Positions 20,937 to 32,647 of a stretch of DNA of 64,000 nucleotides are shown one piece after another (the stretch's first letter is position 1; the number at the start of each line of letters is the position of its first letter). The notes beneath the pieces were generated by a model. That model worked only from the letters and a program-made list of their open reading frames with translations, was not told where the DNA came from and did no database searches. The stretch covers positions 558,001 to 622,000 of the forward strand of contig JAJHTX010000002.1 of assembly GCA_032164295.1 (NCBI GenBank), in the 5' to 3' direction. The translations under genes were made by a program, and so were the position numbers. The stretch comes from Inonotus obliquus (Eukaryota > Basidiomycota > Agaricomycetes > Hymenochaetales > Hymenochaetaceae).

Positions 20937-22784
20937 ATGTGTTCAGGTATGTCTATCGTCCAGTATGGTATAGGATTGCGTCTGATTATTTTTGAGTTGG
21001 CTAGTTATCTTAGTCGAATATTAATGTTTATTCTTCATGGCCAAACACTCCTGCAAGCTGTAACTGAACAAATCGCCGCAAAACTCGACATTGTGGTAGT
21101 TGCATTGCTTTACGATCTAATCGAGTTCGATATAACTCCACAGTCTGGAGTGAATACGCCCAACACTGAGCTCTGAAGTCTGTCTATCGTTCTTAACAGT
21201 TCATGATCTCTCGTATCTGGGTCAGAGTCGGAGAGAGGACTCAGACTGTTACAAAGCGCGATGCAGCTGAAGACTACTAGCAAACATCTCGTGACGTCGT
21301 CTTAGAGTTTGGACGTCTTCCTCCACCATCCTTTCTCCTTTTGTACGTCTGGCCTTGAACTAATGACACCCCAAAGTCTTTGCATCCGCTTTTGTATCGT
21401 CTAGAGCATCTTCCACGCAAAGCCCGATCGCCACTCACTGCCTACCTTGGGCGACCCAAGACTTTCGAGAATCTAAGGAAAATGATACACTTCCCTTGGT
21501 GCCCACGTATTTTGGGGATGCCCGGTAAGTCGGTAGCTAGCGCAAAGGGGCATCATAGGAGCTAATTCATACACATCGCAGAAACCGCTCGAGACGACGT
21601 TCGTTGCGGTACTGACATGGACCTCTTGGCGCTTCACACTGAAATCAATGTCAAAATTGACGTGTACGGCCTGGGTGAATAAAGAATCGAGGATACCAGA
21701 CATCACCGCCAACAACACCGTATTGCACGGAAGTAACGAGCGTTCCTGAATCCAGAACGAATATTCCGCTATCTGCTAAAACTTCAGGCCTGATGTATCC
21801 CAATATCGTGAGTAGATAAGTGCCCTTTCAAAGATGAGATCTTGAGAAAAATGTTGACCATGAGAAAGTTCAGGTAAAACAGAATATAAAATGACTCAAA
21901 CACGTGACCGGCAATCTGAGTGAGAGCTTCCAGAGACACTCAGACAGGTTTACCGATGACCACTTCGAGACTGAGATTATACCAAGCCGATCGCGAAGCC
22001 ACCAGACCACCAAACCATCGAGTTGCACCTACAAGAGTCACTATGTAGAATCTCTGAGCGGGTAGCTTCGCTTGTCCATCGACCACAGTTTTCCATCTTG
22101 AAAACACGCGAATCCTGTATTGTCGCGATCTGGTGAAAGCCGACTCAGTTATTTGTTTCTGTGAGTGCAACTTATGATTCTGCCTCTCTGAAATAGGCGC
22201 AATGCACTCTCACTACGCGCATCCACGCCCGGGGCTTGGCATGGACCTTTCAATGTGAACATCGAGCGCTAGAGAACATGACGTTACCACTCCTCTTTCA
22301 CTTGATATACCGCAAGGCACAATAATTCTGCTAGGCGAGAAACGTTCTATGTGCCTCAGTAGCACTCCTCTCCTACTAGGGTAAATTGACATGAAGAATG
22401 GAACAGTTTGTGTGTGAACTTCCAGGTATGGCTCCAGCACCTTCACTTGAAATTGCAACTTATGATATTTGACTTCAGGGTCCTCTCATTCTCCGAGCAA
22501 GGATTTTCTGATTCGGAAGCAAACTGAATGATCAAGAAAGTCTTCATACAAGGAAACAACGAAAGCTTGGCCCGGTTGACGAGTGGTTTGGTCGGTGCCG
22601 GAGTAGATGGTATCATTCGTCTTCATTCTACTACGATCTCACCGAATGAACGTTCAGTCTTGGCCGCAGCTGAAGTACTTCACTAGAGCGAGTATAAAGC
22701 TCCATTGGAGAGCTCAGCTTTTCTCATCAGCCTCGTTCCAGAGTCTGTCTCCACTCCTTCATCGCCCACATCTCTGCAGCTAGC
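20937..22784. other. 1.85-kb intergenic region upstream of the laccase gene
   Basis: I see no supportable gene. Minus-strand open frames at 21473-21718, 21940-22170 and 22213-22458 lack recognised motifs and could not be joined into a model. The last 100 bp contain the laccase TATA box and leader. Confidence 0.5.
22693..22698 (+). promoter_or_regulatory. TATA box of the laccase gene
   Basis: TATAAA lies 92 bp before the start codon. A CT-rich leader (cttttctcatcagcctcgtt) begins about 30 bp downstream, where transcription start is expected. Confidence 0.7.
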
Positions 22785-25407
22785 ATGCTCCCGAAAGTAT
22801 CCCTGATTGCGCGAGTCTTAACCGCCTTGCGCCTTGTGCAATATGCTGTTGGTGGTGTTGTAAACTTCGAGATGAACGTTCACAATGCCCGTGTGGCTCC
22901 CAGCGGCGTTGAGCGCTCGTACGTATACTCTTGTTTTGTTGCGTAATATCTTCTTAATGACGAAATGTGATTTAGCGCTGTAATTGCTAATGGTCAGGTT
23001 TCTGGACCTCTGATAACTGGCAACAAAGGCGACCGGTTTCTGGTTTGTACTCGTTGGTTGCATGACCGTCTCACGGATCTAACGCGAACCTGATGATTCA
23101 CAGATCAACGTTGTGAACAACCTCGTCGATCCTTCAATGCATAGGTCTACGGCAATTGTATGATCTTTTCATTTCAGAGCGCTGTCTATGAGACATTTGA
23201 TGATCATCAATCCATTGTTTCTAGCACTGGCATGGCTTCTTCCAAGCTGGTACTGCAGAAATGGACGGGCCGGCTTTTATTACTCAGTCCGTCCACATTA
23301 CTGTTCACAGCTGGCAAGATGTTTAAGGCTGATTTCGTCTCGCAGGTGCCCCATCGTGCCAGATCATAATTTCCTGTAAGCGAGTTTCTGAACCCTTAGC
23401 CAATCCCTTCTCACAGTTCCTCATAGATATAACTTCTCTGTACCTGGTCAGGCTGGTACATTCTGGTATCATTCTCACCTTTCGACCCAGGTATGTCATT
23501 TGTAAGCCTTCTTCCGGGATTAGGCTAATGATTGGCCAGTACTGTGATGGACTGCGGTAAGACGACCCTAAACGCCTCTGCAAGCATCATCTCACAAGAA
23601 TCTAGTGGACCATTCGTTGTTTATGATCCCGAGGATCCTCTCGCCGACCTATACGACGTCGACGATGGTACGAGTTTCTCCGCGACATGGTCCACATTAC
23701 TTATTTCTACTTTAGAATCTACCGTAATCACGTTAGACGATTGGTATAATGGGGTGCGTTAACTCCGTAATGGATCGAAGTTATACTGAACCGCTGTCAG
23801 ATTTCAACGGCTCTGTTTCCGAATGATGGCAATGAAGAACCGTGAGAGCCTCGTTATGCAGTTACGAAGCGAGTCTGAAATATGTAATAGTATCCCGGAC
23901 GCGACACTCGTGAATGGAAAGGGCCGCTCCAGAAACGGCGGAGATCTCGCTGTTATTCGAGCTCAACCAGGAAAACGTCATCGTTATAGGCTCGTTGCCG
24001 CTAGCTGTCTTCCAGCGTATGGTTAATGTGACCCTATATCTGTGCGATAACGCTAATTGATGGCGTAGATTCAAATTCTCTATCGACGATCATACTTTGA
24101 CCGTCATCGAGGCGGACGGTGTTGAGCATGAGCCTGTCACGGTTGACTCTCTAACCATTCACGCTGGTATGTATAAGTGTACTTTGAGTGCCTTCTATAG
24201 GTTTTCTAACGCTCCTGTGCATCATAGGTCAACGCTACTCTTTCATTGTAAGTTGATTGGGACCGAACTTCTGTGGATATTGTGAAATGCTAAGGTTGGA
24301 ATAGGTGAATGCGGATCAACCTGTTGGGAACTACTGTAAGATTCTTGCTGAGACGATCCCTCTACTACATGCTTATCGCGGTTGTTAACCAGGGATCAGA
24401 GCCATTCCTACAGTTCCTGAGGATCAGACAACCTCGGGAGGCAGAAACTCAGCAATTCTTCGCTATGATGGAGCACCCGATCAGGAGCCTACAACGACTG
24501 CTAAATCCAGGCCTAATGAACTGAACGAGGCAGATCTTCATGTAAGTCCGACCAGTCTAGCGTGCATATACCATCCTAACTAACGGGGGACTGTGAATTT
24601 TCCAAGCCTCTTATCAATCCTGGAGCGGTGAGCCACTTCCGAATATTATTCTCCCGGTTACTGAGTGAATCGACGTGACTTAGCCTGGCATACCGGAACC
24701 TGAAAAGGCGGACGTTAACCTGAGATTGAAGATCGGTCACTCTTCTCACGTTTTCGAGGTTAACGGAACGCCATTCGAGAATCCTAGGTGCGTAGCAGAC
24801 TTATCGGCGAATGGCAAACAAATTGATCCTGTTGATAGCATCCCCGTGTTGCTCCAGATTCTGTCGGGCACAACAGATCCGAGGGGACTCCTCCCTGCCG
24901 GATCCGTGTACGCCCTGCCACCGAACAAGACCATCGAAGTCAACATCCCTCATCAAGGTCCTATTCCGGTATGTCACTCGAATCATCCACAAAGCAGAAT
25001 CTAACGAGTCAATTATCTCTCTAGCATCCGATCCACCTTCACGGCCACACATTCGACGTCATCCGCGTCGCTGGAAGTAAGGAATACAACTTCAAGAACC
25101 CAGTCCGCCGTGATGTAGTGAGCATTGGTGAAGGTGGAGATGATGTTACGTTCCGATTCTTCACGGATAATCCTGGTCCTTGGTTCGTTCATTGCCATAT
25201 TGACTGGCATTTGGAGAATGGATTGGCCGTTGTATTTGCGGAGGATGTTGAAGGAACGCCGGCTGCTAACCCTCCTGGACGTAAGTTGTCTGTATTGTCT
25301 GATTTTTCCTTGGTGCTGAAGGACATTCTGTTTTAAAAGAGGACTGGTTGGATCTGTGCCCGACTTTCAACGAGCTCAATCCAGATGAGGCCCACGGAAT
25401 TCCCTAA
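22785..25407 (+). CDS. Laccase (multicopper oxidase)
   Basis: Laccase oxidises phenols and reduces oxygen to water; in mushrooms it serves lignin attack, pigment formation or development. Twenty exons give 523 residues: 22785-22918, 22976-23042, 23104-23157, 23225-23286, 23346-23375, 23427-23490, 23540-23556, 23606-23667, 23716-23753, 23801-23841, 23891-24016, 24069-24166, 24228-24247, 24305-24335, 24393-24541, 24607-24627, 24684-24787, 24839-24968, 25025-25280, 25340-25407. All phases close and no stop interrupts. All four copper signatures are intact: HWHG (86-89) with TQCPI, HSH (131-133) with STQYCDGLRGPFVVYD, HPIHLHG (417-423) and HCHIDWH (472-478). The residue ten after Cys473 is Leu, the weakly coordinating axial type. 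The N-terminus is hydrophobic but contains internal arginines, so it is a poor signal peptide. Several exons are only 17-31 nt. Confidence 0.96.
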
Positions 25408-26010
25408 GGGACACGGCTTCTGATGACTTAAGTGAGGGACAGACCTTGTTATGGTGTTCCGGTATTTATAATGTTCGAATAAGTTGGACAGTGTTCCGCT
25501 ACAGTGTTGTACCGCTCTTGAAATATGATACACTTAATTTCAGAGGTAGCTATGTGCGGCTATCATTCCTGGTCTTCCCGTCCCGGAGATGCGGCTTGAC
25601 TGGATTATCCTTAACGTCCGTTGATATTTCCGAATGACTCATGGGTGGTTTCCCCAGAACCCTAGACTCCCAGTCGCCGGATTTCTATGACTCCCATCAT
25701 GATTGAGTGCGGTTCCGACTCTGCGCGATAGTGAAATTTTGAAAGGTGAAAAAGTCATTGTATTAGTGGCAATGTAATTGAGTGCGCGAGAATCACTTTT
25801 TCCGTTACTTGCGAAATGGTACGCTCAGTAATTTTACTTTGAAAAGGGTACAGAGAGTGGGGCTCAGGGCGTCATTATACAATGTTCAAGTCACGTGGAT
25901 GAGTCAAGCCAGTTTTTGAAGGCGAGTCCCTCGTCAAGGGTATCTCTGGTACCATCATCCACCTTTCTCTCGTTCTTTCATCCCCTTTCAAGCCCGACAA
26001 CGTTTAGACA
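25408..26010. other. Intergenic region, laccase to Ran
   Basis: No gene is seen in these 603 bp. A pyrimidine-rich stretch at 25961-25990 precedes the Ran start codon and is probably its leader. Confidence 0.6.
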
Positions 26011-27167
26011 ATGATGCAAGCTCAACCAACCGAACAAGTCGCTAACTTCAAGCTCGTTCTCGGTTCGTGCTTTGTACGCTTTTGTGGTTTTGGATAGTGA
26101 ATGTCTGACGCTGTGGTTGATTTTGGCGAATTTACCACTACATATGCGCTCATCGCGTGCTCGATACCGTAACTCAACATCTCTCGACCTTCCTACTGAT
26201 ATTCTACGCGTCGTGCATGATTGTGATATGTAGTCGGTGACGGTGGTACCGGCAAGACGACATTCGTCAAAGTATGTTCAACTCTGCCTTTATCGAGTAA
26301 GATCATCCATTGATCACTTTCAACTCTAGCGTCACTTGACCGGTGAATTCGAAAAGAAATACATCGGTGCGCGATCTTCCCCCCTTTGGATGCCACATCG
26401 TCTTGGAGTACTCGCTTCCTAACGAGCATGTCTGGTTTTTCCTTTTTTTGAACTTCAGCCACTCTTGGTGTGGAGGTACATCCTCTCAAGTTTACCACGA
26501 ACTTTGGCACAATCTGCTTTGACGTGTGGGACACCGCTGGGCAAGAGAAGTTTGGCGGTTTGCGTGATGGCTACTATATCCAAGGCCAGTGTGGGATTAT
26601 CATGTTCGACGTCACCTCCCGTATCACCTACAAAAACGTACCAAACTGGTATCGTGATCTTGAGCGTGTATGCGAGAACATCCCAATTGTGCTTTGCGGT
26701 AACAAGGTCGATGTAAAAGTGAGTGTTGCTTTGCAGTGTGTTGTGGCTCTCCCTGTTCTGACCTGTTTTCTCCATCTAAAGGAACGAAAAGTCAAGACCT
26801 CCCAAGTGACCTTCCACAGAAAGAAAAATCTCCAGTACTATGAGATCTCCGCGAAGTCGAATTATAACTTCGAAAAGCCGTTCCTCTGGTTGGCACGGAA
26901 AGTCATCAAGTATGTTACCTTTGGCATTTCCATGTGGTTGCGCGATGGCTGATATTGTTTTAATTCAGCAACAGTACTCTCGAATTTGTGTCTGCGCCTG
27001 CTCTGCAGCCGGAGGAGGTCGTCATTGACCAAGAGCTCATGATAAAATATGCGGAGGAACTTGCTGCGGTATGTTGTATCCAGCCACTCATCTATGTATG
27101 CTCATTCAGATGTTCTATTTTGCAGGCTGAGCAAGTACCCCTGCCTGAAGAGGACGATGATTTGTAG
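26011..27167 (+). CDS. GSP1: Ran GTPase (Gsp1)
   Basis: Ran drives direction of nuclear import and export and helps assemble spindle and nuclear envelope. Seven exons (26011-26062, 26234-26271, 26330-26366, 26459-26718, 26782-26909, 26969-27068, 27126-27167) give 218 residues. All GTPase motifs are present: P-loop GDGGTGKT (19-26), switch I with [26 protein letters not shown] (67-83), NKVD (124-127) and SAK (152-154). The block [19 protein letters not shown] and the acidic C-terminus PLPEEDDDL are diagnostic of Ran rather than other small GTPases, as is the lack of a C-terminal prenylation cysteine. The N-terminus is slightly longer than in yeast. Very high confidence. Confidence 0.97.
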
Positions 27168-27530
27168 ATATAGATGCTGGCCCGGAATGGTCGTTGTGAT
27201 GTGTTGCTTGAACGACGTGTTTTCTCCCCCTTTCCCTTTCCATGTGGCGATGGATAGGTGTTGTAATCCCCGACTTTGAACTCCTCTCTCACGGGAGCGA
27301 AGCTAGCCGAATCGAACATGTTTTCATACGTGCCTACAATATATGTGTACACTCTGTCGGCTATTTCGCAATGTTTGTATGGATCGGAATATTTCAACGA
27401 TTTTCTTCCTTAGGCTGCTTGCGTGAGACTTGTTTCCTTCCACCATCTGTCCCCCAAGAAAACTTGACATGTTACCGCAGCCATCTTGAATAAGTCCCCA
27501 CCTTGTTCTCTTCGTTAGACTGGTTCTTGC
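27168..27530. other. Intergenic region, Ran to BCS1
   Basis: Nothing coding is seen in these 363 bp, which must hold the Ran 3' end and the BCS1 promoter. Confidence 0.6.
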
Positions 27531-29209
27531 ATGGCTACAGAATCAGGAACGCGAAAAGCAATTGAAGTAGTTGTAGAGTCCGCAAAAAATGCGAACCCTG
27601 CATTGCCTGGAGGCGATGCTTCAAGTGCCGCCTCTACAACAAAATCATCCTTTTCAGAGCTCTTCGGAGACAAGTAAGTCGTTTTTGGACTTGTTCCTTT
27701 CATCTCGACAGGCTAAAAGAAAGCGCTTTTAAGCACAGCCCGTACTTCAATGCTGGATTCGGGCTTATGGGCGTCGGTGTTGCGCTGACCGCGCTCCGTC
27801 GCTCGCTCACCCTCGGGTCGAGCATCCTCCAAAGGCGCATGCTCGTTTCGCTCGAAATCCCCAATCGTGATCGGGCGTACGCGTGGGTTCTTCAATGGAT
27901 GGCTACACAACAGGCATCCAACCAACTCGCTCGTCTGCAAGCCGGAAAAACACCTCGCTCACTTTTTCGCTCGTTAAGTCCTAGTGCGATCTTAGCGCGT
28001 CTTGCACCGAGGAGTAACCAATTGAGCATCGAGACGCGTGTTCAGACACATCGGAATGGGAGCACCTCTGTTGGCTTCGCGTTAATCGCAGGTCCAGGCA
28101 CACATTGGTTACGATACCACAACGCTTGGATCCAAGCTCGTCGTGAACGAGACGTCAAAAGTATGCAACTCACATCCGGGACGCCATGGGAAACCGTCAC
28201 TCTCACTACACTTTCTCGGGACGTCAGGGTTTTTGAGGATTTGTTGAAGGAGGCTAGGGATGCTGCGATGAGGGAACAAGAGGGGAAATTGGTGTTGTAT
28301 ACGGCATGGGGAACGGAGTGGAGACCGTTTGGTGTACCGAGGAGGAAGAGACCTGTCGGGAGTGTTGTACTTGCAGATGACGTTGCGGAGAGGATTGAGG
28401 GTGATGTTAGGGCGTTCTTGGAGAGAAGGCAGTGGTATGCGGATCGAGGTACGATGCTCACTCTCCAATACATACTGGTATAAAGAATTTCTTATCAATT
28501 TACGCAGGTATTCCATATCGAAGAGGCTATCTTCTACATGGTCCACCAGGCTCCGGGAAATCATCTTTCATACAAGCACTAGCAGGGGAACTAAACTATG
28601 ACATCTGTCTACTGAACCTCTCTGAACGTGGCCTTCATGATGACAAGCTAATCCACCTTCTATCAAACGCGGTCGAGAGAAGCATCGTTCTTATCGAAGA
28701 CATAGATGCAGCGTTTAACAAGCGCGTTCAGACAAGTGAAGATGGGTAAGCACTCTTTTCTTCTTCAGTATCTAGTACGATAATCTCAGCTTGTTCATTT
28801 ACACAGCTATCAATCTGCCGTAACATTCTCTGGCTTCCTAAACGCCCTCGATGGTGTAGCCTCAGGCGAAGAGCGCATAATCTTCATGACGACAAACCAC
28901 CTTGAGCGTCTCGACCCAGCACTCATCCGACCTGGTCGTGTCGACCTTCTCGAACTTATCGATGATGCTCAACCTTCACAAGCTGCTCGTCTCTTCAAAC
29001 GTTTTTATGCTGGTGATATCGAGGTTTCACAAGAAGAGTTGGATAACTTGGGAGATGAATTGGGTGGGATTGTTCAGGATCAAATAGGTGCTGGGAAGAG
29101 AGTTAGTATGGCTGCACTTCAAGGGTTGTTTATTAGGAGTGGACCACGAGAAGCTATCGGGAGGTCTAGAGAGCTTTTTTGTTTTGAAACGATAATGAAT
29201 AGTAGATGA
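27531..29209 (+). CDS. BCS1: Mitochondrial chaperone BCS1 (AAA ATPase)
   Basis: Bcs1 is an inner-membrane AAA protein that moves the folded Rieske iron-sulfur protein across the membrane into complex III. Four exons (27531-27673, 27712-28448, 28508-28745, 28807-29209) give 506 residues. A hydrophobic segment near residues 58-75 ([18 protein letters not shown]) is the single membrane anchor, followed by the Bcs1-specific region with [13 protein letters not shown] and the [14 protein letters not shown] block. The AAA domain has [20 protein letters not shown] with Walker A at 305-312, Walker [10 protein letters not shown] at 352-360, the [12 protein letters not shown] stretch, sensor [23 protein letters not shown] and the arginine residues expected there. 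It ends 34 bp from the end of BUD23 on the other strand. Confidence 0.95.
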
Positions 29210-29243
29210 TACAGTAATACAGTGGCATCTAATAGTAACGGTT

Positions 29244-30387
29244 TTAGAAGACTGGTCTTCGTTTTCGACCTGTGTATCTTGAGTCGCGTGGAACGCTTTC
29301 TTTTCCGCGTTGGCGGTATAACTGTAAACAAGGAAATGATGTCAGAAAGCAGAGCGAAACATGAATCAGAGACCGCCGACCTCTTTCTTCTTCAAAATCC
29401 AGTCCTTCGTTTTAACGTTTTTTCTCTTCCCGCTCCTCGTCCTCCTTTCCTTCTCTCTCCTTCTCTCAAATAGAACTGTTTCAGCCTCCTCAGCCTCCTC
29501 ATTCCCCTCCAACCCCTTCGGAACACTCTCCCCTCCCATTGACCCACTTCCAACAAACAAACACAAAAACACCTTCCGCGCCTTCTTCGAATTCGGATAA
29601 TCCACCACCACACCACCTCCAAACCCAGCTTTCATAGCTATATTAGTTATTAGATGGATTTGATCGTCTGAGGAGGGATAGAATTGGAGGATGGCTCGTG
29701 AAGGATTTCGGAGAGATCTATGGAGGGACGTGAAGAAGCGGGTTAGACGTTGGGGAGGGGAGGATGAAGGGTGAGAGGTTTCGGCGTTGAGGAGCCATTG
29801 GAGGACGGATATGCTGGGTGGGTGATAATCAGGAGGTCTTTCGAACTGCGAGGGGGCTTTGGAAGGTACTGACCTGATTGCACCGTCAAAACTTCCAGGT
29901 CTAAACCCAAATCCTTGTCCAATATCTTGCAAGAACAGGTCTCCTTCTACCTCCTTCTCAAGTGCAACCTCTTCATCATCATTCAGCGCAGTTCTCCTCA
30001 CCTAGCTGAGCGCACTCACCAAGCATACTGGGAGCAATATCAACCCCAACCCAGAGATGGCCCTCCTCTTCTAAAATCTCCCCACTCAACCCACTCCCGC
30101 ATCCAATATCGAGTAAAAACTTTGATTCGCCCTCAGGTAAATTCAAAAGTTCCAAAGCGCGATAAGTCATATCACTTTGGATCTGTTGTATTCGTGTGCT
30201 ATGAGGCAACACAAATGGAGCTTAGGGTTCACATCATCGAATTGACTACGTTGATTGAGACACACTTGGAGGTGTATTTCTTCGCTTCTGTGTCTCCATA
30301 GTACTATGCATCCGTTAGAATCTGCGCGTACGAGAGTAAAGAATCACACACAATCTCTGGGGGAGCTACCAGCTCTGGTCTTGACAT
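29244..30387 (-). CDS. BUD23: 18S rRNA (guanine-N7)-methyltransferase Bud23
   Basis: Bud23, with Trm112, methylates a guanine of 18S rRNA at N7 late in small-subunit assembly. Six exons on the minus strand (30352-30387, 30266-30303, 30020-30198, 29874-29970, 29381-29813, 29244-29321) give 286 residues. Blocks: start MSRPELVAPPEI, DTEAKKYTSNTRIQQIQ, the SAM motif LLDIGCGSGLSGEIL, EEGHLWVGVDIAPSML, EGDLFLQDIGQG, FRPGSFDGAISISVLQWLLN, GFGGGVVVDYPNSKKARK and the basic tail KDWILKKKE then YTGRKRRP. The tail, known to carry nuclear localisation, is split by the last intron; without that splice the protein would stop early at 29366. The gene shares a 280-bp divergent promoter with RCL1, another small-subunit factor. 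Confidence 0.95.
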
Positions 30388-30667
30388 CCCTAAATTTTCA
30401 AGTGATTTGATTTAGACTTAGATGGATGGGAGGTAGGACAAAATTTCAGCTCAAGAGATTATTGGTGTCGATACTTTTGATCATATTGTCACCCATGTCA
30501 CAAGCTATTCAGCCAGTTTTTCTATGAGCAACAAGTTTCCACCACACCACAGACTCCAGATTTCTTCCCGGGGCATAGGATTTTGCAAAATTTATTTTAC
30601 ATCAAGTCATAAAGCTGAGGATCGGTACACAACTTAGGCTGATCCTTCGAGCACGCGTGGTCAAATC
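30388..30667. promoter_or_regulatory. Bidirectional promoter region of BUD23 and RCL1
   Basis: The 280-bp interval separates start codons of two 40S biogenesis genes that point outward. No TATA box stands out. A shared regulatory input is an inference from position. Confidence 0.5.
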
Positions 30668-32139
30668 ATGGCCGGCTCGTTGCCTCTCAAATTCAATGGA
30701 CATCTCCACTTTCGACATCGACTTGTCCTTTCAATTCTCAGTGGTAAACCCCTTCGCATCGATAGGATCAGGCCCGACGATAAGGACCCTGGTTTACGAG
30801 GTGCTTTCTGATTCTATGTGGTGAAGGGAGGGAGATGGGCTTGACTTGTCTGACGTGAATATTGTAGATTTTGAGGCGAGTTTGTTGAGGTTGTTGGAGA
30901 AGGTGACAAATGGGACGGTTATTGAGATTTCTTACACTGGTGCGCATATCCGTTCTTGATGGTTCCGTCTAATACGGACACTAAATTTGCTCGCTTGAAG
31001 GTACTTCTTTACTCTTGAAACCAGGTATCATCATTGGTGGAAGCATCACGCACGATTGTCCGCTTTCCCGCTCGGTTGGATACTTTCTCGAACCGTTGAT
31101 AATGATTGCTCCCTTTGCGAAGAAACCTCTATCCTTGACACTACGAGGGATAACGACGGACGATAGAGACCTTTCTGTGGACCTCATTCGGACAGTTACG
31201 CTTCCGCATTTGCAGTTGTTCGGGATTGATGATGGATTGGAACTTCGTGTGCGTATGCTTCTTGTGGTTTGTGATAAAGCAACGGGACCGACCGAAGCTA
31301 TGAATAGATAAAAAAAAGAGGGGCTCCACCGCTTGGAGGTGGGGAGGTCCAGTTCTTATGTCCTATTGTCAAGCAAGTGAAAACCCTCAACTTTGTCGAA
31401 CCGGGAAAGATCAAAAGGATACGAGGAATTTCGTGAGCTCTAACCCATTCTTCTACTGCTACATCAAGTTGTTTGCTGAATAGAAGATGATCATGACACA
31501 GACACGCTGTACGCGTGAGCCCTCAGTTCTCCAACCGCATGATTGAAGCCGCACGAGCAGTTCTGAACCGCTTCATACCCGATATCTATCTCTATTCAGA
31601 TGTGTACAAGGGTGAAGAAAGCGGGAAGTGCGTACATTCTCCTCCGCCCCCTATCCCAACACGTAACATTTTGCGATATTAGATCCCCAGGTTACGCGCT
31701 TTCCCTCTTAGCAGAATCCACCACCGGCGCTCTCCACTGCTCCGAAGCTACCTCTAACCCTGGAGGAACACCCGAAGATACTGCTCGTGAAGCTACTTTC
31801 GCTTTATTAGAGGAAATCAAGAGAGGTGGCTGTGTTGATCGGAGTCATCAGATTTTGGTTCTGTTGATGATGGTTTTGGGGAGTGAAGACGTTGGGAGGT
31901 GTAGAATGGGGAAGCCATCAGCGAGGTTGTAAGTCTTTCTTTGCATTCGCGTGATGCGGGGACTGTTGGCTAACTCGCGATTGTATGTATCTAGGATCCA
32001 GTTTTTGCGCGACGTGAGGGAGTTCTTTGGAGTGTCGTTCAAAATTGCACGGGCAGAACCTGAAGATCCAGACGCTACCGACTTGATTTTCTCCTGCTTG
32101 GGTATTGGATATGTCAATGCTAACCGAACGCTTTCATGA
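30668..32139 (+). CDS. RCL1: RNA 3'-terminal phosphate cyclase-like protein Rcl1
   Basis: Rcl1 is a component of the small-subunit processome needed for early pre-rRNA cleavage; it has the cyclase fold without cyclase activity and works with Bms1. Seven exons (30668-30800, 30868-30939, 31001-31248, 31308-31432, 31502-31627, 31683-31928, 31995-32139) give 364 residues. Blocks: FNGHLHFRHRLVLSILSGKP, EISYTGTSLLLKPGIIIGG, DCPLSRSVGYFLEPLI, the KRGAPPLGGGEV loop, CPIVKQVKTLNFVEPGKIKR, VRVSPQFSNRM, SPGYALSLLAESTTG and the end FSCLGIGYVNANRTLS. In true cyclases the C-terminal region carries a catalytic histidine; the equivalent region here lacks it, consistent with Rcl1. Very similar in length to the yeast protein. 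Confidence 0.95.
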
Positions 32140-32647
32140 TCATCTACTTCTTCACCTTATCTGTTCTCTTTCCTTTTCATCATGCATTGTTGCCTTGTCC
32201 AAGACAGAAATCTCACCAAAGGTATTCTACATGTATCGTCCTGCAAGGGTTCTCCACAACAGTGCGTGAAGAACTGACGAATAGCATGACAATGGAATGG
32301 ACCAGTATCTTCATGTCGTTGCATGTTGTCTTTCAAGAACTTTTATATTATGTTCCTTCTTCACTTGATAACGCCTTATCAATGCATAGATATATGTAAT
32401 ATTCTGCAGCAGTAATGTCCTTGCAGACTTCGTCTTCTCTCTTGAGGAGGACAGCAGATTTAGATATAAGAAGATGGATTTTGGGGAAACAACTTATGAT
32501 GAGATAACTTTGCCGTCTTCCAATAGCCATACCAGCTCCACACACAAAGAGGGGCCAAGTCGCTGGGCTGCTGGTTCTACTTACATGTATCATCCCCAGA
32601 TCCTACGTAACGAAAAGTATGATGTGGATATGAAAGCAAACATGCGA
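32140..32647. other. Convergent intergenic region, RCL1 and NPR2
   Basis: No gene is seen in these 508 bp between two 3' ends. Short frames on both strands show no motif. Confidence 0.6.

Noticed and set aside
21473..22458. Series of minus-strand open frames that might form a gene
   Set aside because: They could not be joined with consistent phase and show no recognised domain.
23500..24100. Apparent frameshifts suggesting a laccase pseudogene
   Set aside because: Each break disappears once short introns are removed, including a donor inside the LPA codon run at 24016/24017. The coding sequence is complete.
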